Source: Prostheceraeus crozeri (lineage: Eukaryota; Platyhelminthes; Polycladida; Euryleptidae). From it: a stretch of 64,000 nt of DNA. Position 1 is the first letter of the stretch. Each line of letters starts with the position of its first letter. Shown here piece after piece: positions 23,240-32,614 of the stretch. The notes under the pieces are model-generated. The model searched no databases. It worked only from the letters and a program-made list of their open reading frames with translations, and had not been told where the DNA came from. A program made the translations under genes and the position numbers. The stretch is taken from NCBI GenBank assembly GCA_907163375.1, contig CAJQUW010009236.1, positions 1,116,001 to 1,180,000 on the forward strand, in the 5' to 3' direction.

Positions 23240-24341
23240 CAGTGGCGGCTTTAGCGATCATGCCCTTCATGCTCAGCATGACGAAGTATTTTGTCTAATT
23301 TTCCTCCACACAAATCAACGATGTCAACCACAAGAAAGGGAAAGTTTTGAGTCAACAAAAAAACTTCCAACATCATTTGATTACATTTGACAACATTTGA
23401 TTACTATGTCAGATCATGTTGCTGTGACATTAAGGTCATACTCAATTAAGATTTATCAAGTAGCTAATTTGTTCTAAAAAATTCAGGGGAACGCAAGTCA
23501 ATTCGAGCATACCTCATTTGTTATTGGCCGGATCATCTGACGGGAGAACAATAGCAAAATCTGCGGGTGACGATTTTCATACTCCATCTCATGCCGTGGA
23601 CGGGAAGCACAAATGATACGTATAGCTCGTTTCAACCAACTAACGGTAGCTGATTGGACGGCAATCTGCTGATTTTATCGGTGTAGTGAGATCATGAGAT
23701 GTCTCGAGTCTCAGTTGCACGATTGAAACCCCATCGAATTGACCTCCTTTATAAGTAATTCAATATCTTCCAATGTTAATACAGCTTGTGATTTTGTGCG
23801 ATTGACGGTGTTTTTACTATCTTAAATGCATGCTTCAAATAACTAGAACTTGAATATTATTTAATATACATTATCTGGTGATTAAATTTAGCCGTGGTCT
23901 TCTACATGCTTGCATATGTAGATATGTCTAGGAGCAAATAGTATAATAGGCTATGCATGCATCAGATTATCATCGGATGTACCCAAAAATACAAATCATG
24001 TAGCCTACGCCTGGAATTTTATTTTAAGCGTATTTTGGCTGATACAGTATGTAGATCATTAGAATTATGCCTAGCCCTACACCATATTCACTGGATTACC
24101 TGATGTGAAAAGTAGTCGGCTTGCATGTTTGAATTATAATTAGGAAAGGGCAAATGCAAATGGAATGAGATTAAAATTTTGTTCATCGAATTCGTAACTG
24201 TTTCTTAAGTTGCATGATATTAAGCTACATCAGTTGCATGGTTAAAAATCCTCGTATGATAGCTGTCACACATACTTTTTTCCTCATGATGCGAAAAAAT
24301 TGATGAGCATGACCTAACAGAAATCCATAGAGCCGCCACTG
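23240..24341. mobile_element. Non-autonomous hAT element, CAGTGGCGGCT ends
   Basis: It starts CAGTGGCGGCT and ends AGCCGCCACTG, an 11-bp perfect inverted repeat, flanked by the 8-bp direct repeat atatatat at 23232-23239 and 24342-24349. The CAGTG-type terminus and 8-bp duplication are standard for hAT elements. The interior of 1.1 kb shows no transposase. Confidence 0.8.
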
Positions 24342-24349
24342 ATATATAT

Positions 24350-25432
24350 TGTTGTTATTATATATAATTTGTCTAAGTATCTCATTTTTCGTTCTGTGTA
24401 ATTGCATGCCAGTGGATTGACAAAAATTAAAGATTGAAACGTTTCCACAGTGACAGCTTGTTCTTCCTGAGGAATTGGGACTGTTGCGGCACGATGTGAT
24501 GACCCTAAAGGATTGATCCTTTATATTCATATATACACACACATATACACATGAATAAATTATCAATTCTCAAAATATGCAAAACTTTTAATTATAGCAC
24601 GACCGCTTTCTATTACTCTTCAGGTGCATTTAATAGTGTAACAGATGACATAAGATGGTAAATGTTCAATATTTAAAATGTGCATATAGGTTAAAGATAT
24701 CAGAGTTGGTTTAGCTTGGGAGAAAAGACGTCGATGAAATATCTTTCCTTGCATTTGCGTGCTATGGGATCATTTTTGTGCATTTTATAGAATGGAAGGA
24801 TTGTAAATTTCTTTTGTCCAGAGATATCAATATATCTTACGAATGCAAATGAATATAATTCTGTGGCTCAGCCTTGTTGATAAGAGTATTTTCTTAAGCG
24901 TGATCATGTCACAAACTACCTGCCACTGAAAGACTAAAATATCATAATCAAAGACAATGATCATAAGTAACTTTGAAAGATGTAAATGGGTCCACAATAC
25001 TATTCAGATTCAAGAAATGAAACAAGTAGCGTTAAATATATTTGATAAATTTAGTGAATCTTGAAATCATGCCGATGAAAATTGAATTAAAACATTTGAA
25101 ATTTCAGCCAAGAAGCACAATAAGATCTCACATTTTCTATGAAGACTTGCATTATAATGCAGTTTATGAAATTTCCTTGATAATCAACTTAATTTTCGCT
25201 TAACTAAGACACCTGTTAGTAAATGTCCATTCCTTTTGATGTCTAATAAGTTTCATTCTACTCATAAAGGTGCCAAATCCCTAGTATACATGAATATCAC
25301 TGGAATAATTTCCAAAAATTTAGATTCCCAAAATTTGAACAACAGTTTGAGACCGCAATTTCCGCAAAAAAATTAATCCTTTGATATAAAATTTTTCACT
25401 GCATGCTGATGTTTTTGAGTCAACACTATATT
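24350..25432. other. Intergenic, nothing recognised
   Basis: AT-rich spacer between two hAT insertions; no gene signature. Confidence 0.5.
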
Positions 25433-25440
25433 GTATATAT

Positions 25441-28235
25441 CAGGGGTCGCCAACCTGGGGCCCGCGGGCCATCAATGGCCCGCGTAAGAAGATGAAATGG
25501 CCCGCAGGTTTCTACGTTAGGCCCATAAGCTTATCAGCGTCTTCGCATACAGTAGATAGAATATGTGTACTATTCGTGACGTCTTTAGTGTTAATGTTAG
25601 TTTATTCGAAAACACACTTTACCACCTTTTATCTTTTATGAGGTTTACTTGATCGTGTGATATGGTGCTTATGCATACACACACAGTTCGAGGTCGTAGA
25701 ATTACTATGAAGTGAATGTCTTCGTCACAAATTTCATTTGTCTTCATCACATTGTCTTCATTCACAAATGAATACATCACAGATTTGGTTGGATGCGGCG
25801 AGCAGTGACGTCATGAATGCAAGCAAATAGGGAAGTCTTTCGCACGGGTACATTACATTCATTTAATGCGCTTCGAGTATGGCAAGTAAACGGAGTAGCG
25901 ACGGAATTATCAAGCGTACATTTCTTGATGAATGGCGTTTAGCCTATTTCTTCTGCATGCGTCAAAAGGACAGATGTCCTGTTTGTATCATATGTCATAA
26001 GACCGTGACAGAGTGTAAGAAATACAACCTCGAACGCCATTTCAATACCAATCATCGGGGCTTTAACGCAAGGTTTCCTATGAGTGATCATCCATCCAGA
26101 CAACGAGAGTATGACCGCCTATTTCGTGCCCTAGATGGAATGAGTCAAAGTATGTTTACCGCCTGCTCATCAACAGATCATGTCACTGATGCCAGCTTCC
26201 GAATTACTCAACTCATCGTGCGGCATAAGAAACCATTTTCTGATGGAGAGTTTGTCAAAGAATGTTTTCTTGTGGGAGCAGGTGCATTATACAAGTCATT
26301 TCACAATAACCAACAGATCATTGAACAGATTCGAAAGATGTCCCTGTCTCCTCAAACGTGTACTCGACGATGTGAACAAATCTCCGCCGATTTATCTGCT
26401 CAGCTTCGTACGTGTTTGGCTGCATCACCATACTTTTCTCTTGCTATTGACGAAAGTACCGACATAAGCGACACTTCGCAACTTTTGATTTTCATTCGCT
26501 TCTTCGATGTGATCATAAAGTGTGTCAGAGAAGATCTTTTGTGCATGAAATCACTTACTGGAAGAACAACTGGACAAGATATTTGTGATGCTGTTTACGA
26601 GGCTTGTGATTCATTTGGACTAAACTGGCAGCATTTGACATCGATTACAACTGATGGCGCTCCATCGATGGTTGGTCGAAAAACTGGTTTCCTTGTTTTA
26701 TTACGGCAGAAAACAGGTGTCAATTTTCTTGTTTACCACTGCATAATTCACCAGCAAGCTCTCTGCTCCAAATTACGCCGAGGTGACTACATGAATTTCG
26801 TTATGGTCACAGTCACAAAAGTGATCAATCGGATTCGCAATAGTTCACTTCAACATCGTCTCTTCAAAACCCTTTTGAAAGAAGTAGAATGTGAATACGG
26901 TGACCTGATTTTATATAACCATATCAGATGGCTTTCAAGAGGAGCCGTGCTCCAGAGATTCATTGCCGTCTTGCCGCAAATTGAAAAATATCTCAACGAC
27001 CATGGTCATGGAAATAATAATGACTTTTCTGCGCTGGAAGATAGCACCTTTCGCACGTGGTTAGGAATTCTAGCTGATATGAGCAAGCACTTCAATGTCT
27101 TGAACGAAAAGCTCCAAGGCAAAATGAAACCGATATTCAACCTCTACGAGCATGTTACCGAGTTTCGAGGAATTTTGACTTTGTTTAAGCGCCAAATTGA
27201 GAGCGATGATCTCATTATGTTTCCGAACACAAAAGCTCTATCAGGAGATGTGCATGAAGCGGCCGCTTGTTTGAGTGATTACCTGGATGACATTATCATC
27301 GAATTCGACTCACGATTTACAGACTTCAGCGATCTTGAGCAGGTTTTTTTGTTCATTAAAGATCCCTTCATTTGTTCTCAAACAAGTTCCATTGCTGAGC
27401 TTTTTGAAAAGCATTTTGACATCAATAAAGCAGAGTGCGAGTTGGAATTGGTTGGTTTAAAGGCCGAACTAGGACTGAAGCATCAGCACGCTGAAAATGA
27501 TGCTACTTCGTTTTGGCTGCAATTTGTTCCGGCTCGATTCCGAATCCTTAGGTTAGTTGCAACTCGTATCCTCGTCATGTTTGGCAGCACCTACATATGC
27601 GAGTCCGCTTTCTCAAATATGAAATTTATCAAAAATCCTCATCGTTCTCGTTTGACTGATGAGCATATGGACGCCATTCTTCGAATCGCCTTATCAAGTT
27701 TTGACCCACGTTTCTCCCTTCTTGTTAGCAATTTACAATCACAACCGTCTCATTGATTACTTGTTTCATTAACTTGTTTCTTATAAATCTCAACTTGTTT
27801 TTGTTAAATAAAGGGAAAATTAAATGGGTAAGCCGGCGATTTGCCGAGTTTATTATAGTTAATTAGACTGAAATGCTTTTTCTCACTTCATATTGAACAA
27901 TTATAACAAAGTTATTATTATAACATTTCCTAAACAGTCATCAAATTCTGAACTTATAACTTATGATAAGAAAGTCCGAGGTTTTTCGCAAAAACTAAAA
28001 TGAGAAATGAAATACATATTCATATTTTAATGAAACCATCAATCAATTATTTCTATCGAGTGTTGTTTAAATTGGCAAATTCAGAATGAAATACATGTGG
28101 ATATGTGGCTATGAGCAGGAAACGTTTGTTTTATCATGAGATATAATGATCTAGAAATCTAGAAATATTTCTTGGCCCGTTGAGAATTTTGCTGATATAC
28201 TTTGGCCCGCGTATGAAAAAGGTTGGCGACCCCTG
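25441..28235 (+). mobile_element. Complete hAT transposon
   Basis: The element begins CAGGGGTCGCCAACCT and ends AGGTTGGCGACCCCTG, a 16-bp perfect inverted repeat. It is flanked by an 8-bp direct repeat, gtatatat, at 25433-25440 and 28236-28243. It contains one uninterrupted transposase gene and a polyadenylation signal (AATAAA at 27807-27812). Motifs ggcccgc lie inside both ends. Intact ends, target duplication and reading frame together make this a candidate for a recently active element. Confidence 0.93.
25879..27756 (+). CDS. hAT transposase (BED zinc finger, DDE core, hATC domain)
   Basis: A 625-aa open frame that cuts and reinserts the surrounding element. A BED-type zinc finger lies near residues 33-60 (CPVCIICHK... 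with a C-x2-C pair and H-x4-H). The catalytic core has the first acidic site in AIDESTDIS, the second in TTDGAPSMVG with a following CIIHQQALC block, and the C-terminal hATC region with STYICESAFSNMK containing the conserved glutamate, then the SRLTDEH motif. This layout is that of the animal hAT group from which GTF2IRD2/ZBED-type domesticated genes came. The start is the first ATG of the frame. All the usual domains are present and there are no internal stops. Confidence 0.93.
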   Translation: MASKRSSDGIIKRTFLDEWRLAYFFCMRQKDRCPVCIICHKTVTECKKYNLERHFNTNHRGFNARFPMSDHPSRQREYDRLFRALDGMSQSMFTACSSTDHVTDASFRITQLIVRHKKPFSDGEFVKECFLVGAGALYKSFHNNQQIIEQIRKMSLSPQTCTRRCEQISADLSAQLRTCLAASPYFSLAIDESTDISDTSQLLIFIRFFDVIIKCVREDLLCMKSLTGRTTGQDICDAVYEACDSFGLNWQHLTSITTDGAPSMVGRKTGFLVLLRQKTGVNFLVYHCIIHQQALCSKLRRGDYMNFVMVTVTKVINRIRNSSLQHRLFKTLLKEVECEYGDLILYNHIRWLSRGAVLQRFIAVLPQIEKYLNDHGHGNNNDFSALEDSTFRTWLGILADMSKHFNVLNEKLQGKMKPIFNLYEHVTEFRGILTLFKRQIESDDLIMFPNTKALSGDVHEAAACLSDYLDDIIIEFDSRFTDFSDLEQVFLFIKDPFICSQTSSIAELFEKHFDINKAECELELVGLKAELGLKHQHAENDATSFWLQFVPARFRILRLVATRILVMFGSTYICESAFSNMKFIKNPHRSRLTDEHMDAILRIALSSFDPRFSLLVSNLQSQPSH

Positions 28236-28243
28236 GTATATAT

Positions 28244-28414
28244 GGTACTCAGTGATAGCAACTACCATTAACATTGATTAATCTCCGTCTTTGTAAATTC
28301 AATTTTAGCTTGAATGAATTGCAGCGAAACCAAAAACAGAATATTGAGCGGAAATTAAGGGTTGTGCATAATTCGGAGCCATAGAGGAGTTAGAGGACTT
28401 TTTCAAATTCAATC
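28244..28414. other. Spacer between hAT element and Polinton
   Basis: Host DNA of about 170 bp between two independent insertions, ending in the Polinton target duplication gttgtt (28415-28420). Confidence 0.6.
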
Positions 28415-28420
28415 GTTGTT

Positions 28421-29162
28421 AGTAGTATATAGTGTGACATCCGGCGCGACGCTTCGCTTCGCTTTGCTTCGCTTCGCTTGCGCCGGATGTCACACTTTTG
28501 CGGGTTTTTTTCAAAATTTTCAAAAAATCAAAATTTCAAAAATTTAGGTAGATTTCAAATTTCACGTGGCCGAAGGGCGAAAATTTAAGCGTTTTTAAAA
28601 ATACCCAATTTTCAAATTTTTCAAAATCTCAAAATTTGAGAATTACAATTTTCACCCTTAAAATCATGACCGTTCCAGGACACCGAAAATCAGAAAAGTT
28701 AAGAATCTCAAATTTGAGAATTACAATTTTTACCTTGAAAATCATGACCGTTCCAGGACACCGAAAATCATAAAAGTTGAGAATTTCAAATTCATGAATT
28801 TTATCCATCTTTCAGGTTTTTAAAATATATCATGTGACCTAAAATATTTCTTTAAAAATGGAAGAAACAAAAGTGGATGAAACCGCAAGAATATATCCTT
28901 CGTTATCATATGAACGTAGTTCTACTTTAATGGACATTGAAAAAATGAATAAAGAAAAACACAAAGATAGAGTACGTTATATGAAAGATAAGGAATCTCA
29001 ATTATTATTAAGATTAGAGCATTATAAAAAATTAAGAAAGAGATGGACTCAAGTTAAGAATGTAACACAAGGAATTGGCATATTCTTAACAATAAGTTTA
29101 GGTGCTTTAACAATTGTTATATCTTCAGGTGTTTTAGTAATTCCAGTAGTTGCTACAGCTTT
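28421..29162. repeat. Polinton left terminal inverted repeat
   Basis: It matches the reverse complement of the right end. The outer 440 bp are non-coding and nearly identical between ends. The inner 300 bp are the first third of the first gene, and here the two ends differ by indels. Within it, a 79-bp unit occurs twice in tandem (28626-28704 and 28705-28782). Confidence 0.92.
28432..28495. repeat. Terminal hairpin, left end
   Basis: Perfect 16-bp arms gtgtgacatccggcgc / gcgccggatgtcacac flank a 32-base loop made of cttcg/ctttg pentamers. It starts 11 bp from the element tip. The same hairpin occurs at the other tip with one pentamer fewer. Confidence 0.9.
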
Positions 29163-29550
29163 AACAGGTATGGGTGTTTTTGCAACTTCACTTGTTACAA
29201 TGTTAGATAAATCTTTAATAACTAAGAAACGAAAATCATTAAAAACTAAGCATTTACATATTAAAGAAGTCTATGATAAATTACACTACTACTTTCAAAG
29301 AGTATGTGATGATAATGTTATTACGTTAGATGAGATTGAAAAATTTGATCAAATAGCTAATGAAGTAAATCAAACCTTTCAATTACAGTCCGAAAAAGTT
29401 GATGATAAGAATAGACAGGATGGCAAAATTTCTAGTGATGGTAAAATTTCTAATGAAGAAAATGACAAAATTTTTTTAGAAGAGCTAAAAACTTTAAGCG
29501 AAAATTTAAGCAAAACTTTATTAAACAAAACTTTATTAAACAAAACTTAA
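28858..29550 (+). CDS. Uncharacterised Polinton membrane protein
   Basis: A 230-aa protein. The N-terminal half is charged and helical (KDRVRYMKDKESQLL). A long hydrophobic stretch of about 40 residues follows (roughly 75-115, IGIFLTISLGALTIVIS onward), long enough for two membrane spans. The C-terminal half includes a VITLDEIEKF segment. From memory, proteins with the same plan (KKLRKRW, two hydrophobic helices, then D..ITLEE) are common in animal Polintons, with no known function. The tail ends in a repeated LLNKT. The start follows tttaaaa directly. Its first third lies inside the inverted repeat, so a second partial copy exists at the other end. Confidence 0.75.
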   Translation: MEETKVDETARIYPSLSYERSSTLMDIEKMNKEKHKDRVRYMKDKESQLLLRLEHYKKLRKRWTQVKNVTQGIGIFLTISLGALTIVISSGVLVIPVVATALTGMGVFATSLVTMLDKSLITKKRKSLKTKHLHIKEVYDKLHYYFQRVCDDNVITLDEIEKFDQIANEVNQTFQLQSEKVDDKNRQDGKISSDGKISNEENDKIFLEELKTLSENLSKTLLNKTLLNKT

Positions 29551-29671
29551 AACGAGAAAACTTTAAACGAAAAGATGTCAGACAACAAAGCAATAAAAAA
29601 ATAATTTGTTCAGTAAAATGTTTTTGCTGTATTCCAATGTTACCACAAAATTCAAATATTATATTTTAAAA

Positions 29672-30501
29672 ATGGATAAAATTAAAGCTGATAATTTTAA
29701 AAGAATAAAACAATTAGAAGAGTTAATAAAACAAAGAAATATTATGAAAGAAAATCATCTTCAACATAGAATGATAAAAGCTGGTATTCAATCTGATATG
29801 TTTGAAAAATGCAGCAAACCGAACAAGTAAAAACTGATTTTGAAAAAACTATGAAACCATTTAAAACTCTTGAAAAAGAAAGTACAAATAATGATAAACA
29901 AATTGATATAACAGATCCAGAGCACAAAACTATATTAGATGACTATGGATTACTAGAATCAAACATTAATAAGAAATTACCAAAATCTATGCAATTTGAA
30001 CATTCTATTTCATTTATAGATGGAAAAACAATACCTAGATTTTATCTCGGACAAAAAGAAATATTTCCACAACCTTTTCGAGGTTTAATTTTTTCACCAG
30101 ATAAATCTCCTTTTAGTTTAGATAGAAATTTTGTTGATCTTTTAAGAGGAGCAGATTTAAATAATTATGCTGTAGAAGATCTCATAAAATATAAAGCTAT
30201 GTTAGATAGAGTTAAAGCAGGAAAAACTCTTAAACGTTATAGAGAATTAGAAAATTTATTATCAACGGGAGTTAAAGTAGGAAAAGGTTTATCTGAAAAA
30301 CAGAAAACAGAAACAACCATATTTTTACCAGATGATGCTCAAGAATTACTAAATAGATTAAATATTTTAATATCTGCAATAAAAGAAGGACATAATTCTA
30401 GTTTCAATGAAATTCATGCTATATTGAAAAGACTGTTAGAAAAGAAGATTCTAAATGAAGAGGATTATAAAAGTGTAGCTGAAATATGTTGTTGTTTTTA
30501 A
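29672..30501 (+). pseudogene. Uncharacterised Polinton gene with 1-bp frameshift
   Basis: An N-terminal frame from the ATG at 29672 (MDKIKADNFKRI) overlaps the frame 29809-30501 by a few bases. A net loss of one A in the run at about 29804-29808 (gaaaaatgc) explains the switch, so this was one gene of roughly 275 codons. The first part is a charged helix; the second has ITDPEHKTIL, a segment rich in proline and aromatic residues (FYLGQKEIFPQPFRG), and a helical C-terminus ending in CCCF. I do not recognise the family. Position between the membrane protein and the penton suggests a virion or packaging role, but that is inference only. Confidence 0.65.
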
Positions 30502-30557
30502 TTTTTTATAAAAAAATATTTCATAAAAAAATATTTATTCAAAATTTTAACTAAAAA

Positions 30558-31346
30558 ATGTGTTCAGCAGATTTAGACAAAATTAATAATCATTTAGAAA
30601 ATTTGACAGAGATTCTGGGTTCATCAAAATTTAGTACGACGTTAAAAATTATAACAACTACTTCATCACACACTTGTAATTTAGAACCCATTCTACATTT
30701 GGAACAAAATAAAAATTATCAAATTGCATTGACTAGTTTCTCTACATTTAACACTATTCAAAATGTTATAAAAGATGTGAATGATCAATTTAGATATTCT
30801 ACTGATAAAGGCAAAACATGAAAAATATTAACTTTTCTTTCTGGTTCTTACGAAGTTGAATCAATATCAAATGAAATTAAGAGACATTTAGGTATACCAT
30901 TTAAAGATACGAAACAATTACATTTTGCAGTTGAACCGGCAGTCAATAAATTTTCTCTTACTTTAGACGAAAATCATCAAGTTGATTTTAATCATGATAG
31001 ATCATTGTCAAAGCTATTAGGATTTAATAAACAAACCTATAGTCAAGGTTATCATTTAGGTGAGAAGATTCCTAAAATAACTGAAATAAATTCAATTGTT
31101 GTACATTGTGACATTATTGAAGGAGGATATATAATTGGTAAATTGTCAAATTTAATATTCAGCTTTCCAGCTTTTACTGTACCCATTGGTTATAGATTAA
31201 ATGTAATTCCACAAACATTAATATATTTCCCTATTACAAGAAAAACTATTAACAACATCAACATGAGAATCACTGATGAAAAAGGACAAGAAATAAATTT
31301 TGGAGGTGAAGAGATTATGATAGATCTTTTGGTTCGGGAGGTATAA
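30558..31346 (+). pseudogene. Penton (minor capsid protein), in-frame stop
   Basis: The frame reads through 263 codons with one TGA at 30819-30821. Features of the Polinton penton, a single jelly-roll protein at the capsid vertices, are visible in order: CNLEPILHLEQNKNYQIAL, the SGSYEVESI turn just after the stop, LSKLLGF, then INSIVVHCDIIEGGYI, a proline-rich IPQTLIYFPI strand and a final GGEEIMIDL. Length of about 262 aa is normal for the family. The neighbouring ATPase and downstream capsid gene agree with this. A single-base change from a tryptophan codon would explain the stop; readthrough or sequencing error cannot be ruled out. Confidence 0.8.
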
Positions 31347-31443
31347 ACTCCTACGCGAAGCTAGAGAAGTTTAATTTTCTTCTTCTTCTTTAAAAATAAA
31401 AATAAAAATAAAAAAAATAAAAATATATTTTTTTTATTAAAAA

Positions 31444-32227
31444 ATGAGTGAACTACCTCCATTTAATAAAAAAAACTTAAATTTAATCATCATCCAAATT
31501 TATCTAATAAAGTTTTGTCAGTTATTTGTGGAATATCAGGATGTGGAAAAACATATCTATTATTTAAAATTTTAACGACTCCAAATTTTTTGGATTATAA
31601 CAATCTTATAATTTATACAACAACGGCAGAACAACCCGTCTATCAATTTTTAAAATATGGATTTGAAAATAATCTTAAAAAACAGCAATTGCTTCATTAT
31701 TCAAAGAATATGAAAAATCTGAAGATGAAGAAGAAATAAGTTCGTGGTGTGAAGAAGCAGCAAAAAATAATCAGTTAGTTGAAACCAATAAAAATAAGCA
31801 TATAAAGATACAATTAATAGATGATAGTGGTAATATGCAAGATCCTAGTAAACTAGATAAAACAATGAAACATTGTGTAATTTTTGATGATTGTGTTAAT
31901 GATAGAAATCAGTCAGTTCAGAGAAATTATTTCACAAGAGGTAGACATAATAACTGTAGTGTTTTTTATTTAACACAAAGTATGTATTCATTAGACGGAA
32001 GTGTTATTAGAAAGAATGCATATATATTTATACTATTTGAAATAAATGCAAGAAACTTAAGTGATTTGTTAAGAGATTTATGCGTAAGAAATAAAGATGA
32101 ATTTAAACAATCGTGTAACAATGCTTGGTCAAAAGATTATGGCTTCATTACAATTAATATTGATAAAAAAATTCATGATAGAGTTATAGAAAATATTTTC
32201 GCGGAGTGTACGAATAATTTTTTCTGA
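31444..32227 (+). pseudogene. Genome-packaging ATPase (FtsK/HerA type), two frameshifts
   Basis: The Walker A motif GISGCGKT lies near 31530-31555 and the Walker B motif HCVIFDD near 31870-31890, followed by a conserved RNYFTRGRHNNCSVFYLTQS block with the sensor-like TQS. This is the pattern of the Polinton packaging ATPase, which would drive DNA into the capsid. The start ATG (31444) is in one frame, Walker A in a second and Walker B in a third. Both switches are net minus one, at A-runs near 31468-31475 and 31677-31682. The first run forms A-AAA-AAC, so programmed slippage is possible there. Total length, about 260 codons, is normal. Confidence 0.8.
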
Positions 32228-32259
32228 TAAATTTTTTGTTAATAAAAATTAAAAAAAAT

Positions 32260-32565
32260 ATGTTGAATGATTATAAGATAGAGCATGTACCAGTTTTAAA
32301 AGATTATCGTCATCCTACAAATCCTGTAAATTCGAAGAAAGAAGTTAGATTTTATTATCATCATAAATACGTAGCGCTCGTTACAGATTATAAAACAAAA
32401 CATGGTATTAAACCGTGTGTTAAAACAAAAGACTTTCCACTTTGTTTAAGAAGTTTCCGAGTATTTTTGGCGTATAATAATTTATGGTGGTTGGTTAAGA
32501 AAGAAAATTTAACAGCACATGAATTAGAAACATTACATCAATTACATATTCCTGTGTATATGTAA
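32260..32565 (+). CDS. Small uncharacterised Polinton protein
   Basis: A 101-aa basic protein with many tyrosines and histidines (FYYHHKYVALVTDYKTKHG) and a WWLVKKENLTAHELETL C-terminal helix. No family recognised. It begins at an ATG preceded by an A-run, sits 33 bp after the ATPase, and ends just before a small gaacc-ga-ggttc inverted repeat and the polymerase start. Confidence 0.55.
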   Translation: MLNDYKIEHVPVLKDYRHPTNPVNSKKEVRFYYHHKYVALVTDYKTKHGIKPCVKTKDFPLCLRSFRVFLAYNNLWWLVKKENLTAHELETLHQLHIPVYM

Positions 32566-32570
32566 AAACG

Positions 32571-32582
32571 GAACCGAGGTTC
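32571..32582. repeat. Short GC-rich inverted repeat after stop codon
   Basis: gaacc-ga-ggttc, six bases after the upstream stop codon. One of the hairpin family discussed in the findings. Confidence 0.6.
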
Positions 32583-32614
32583 TATGTAAAAATTCATTTT
32601 TTCCTTTAAAAAAT

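Noticed and set aside
31321..31375. Hairpin after the penton stop codon
   Set aside because: Only a weak ggag/ctcc pairing with a long loop; it does not meet the perfect-stem pattern of the other hairpins.
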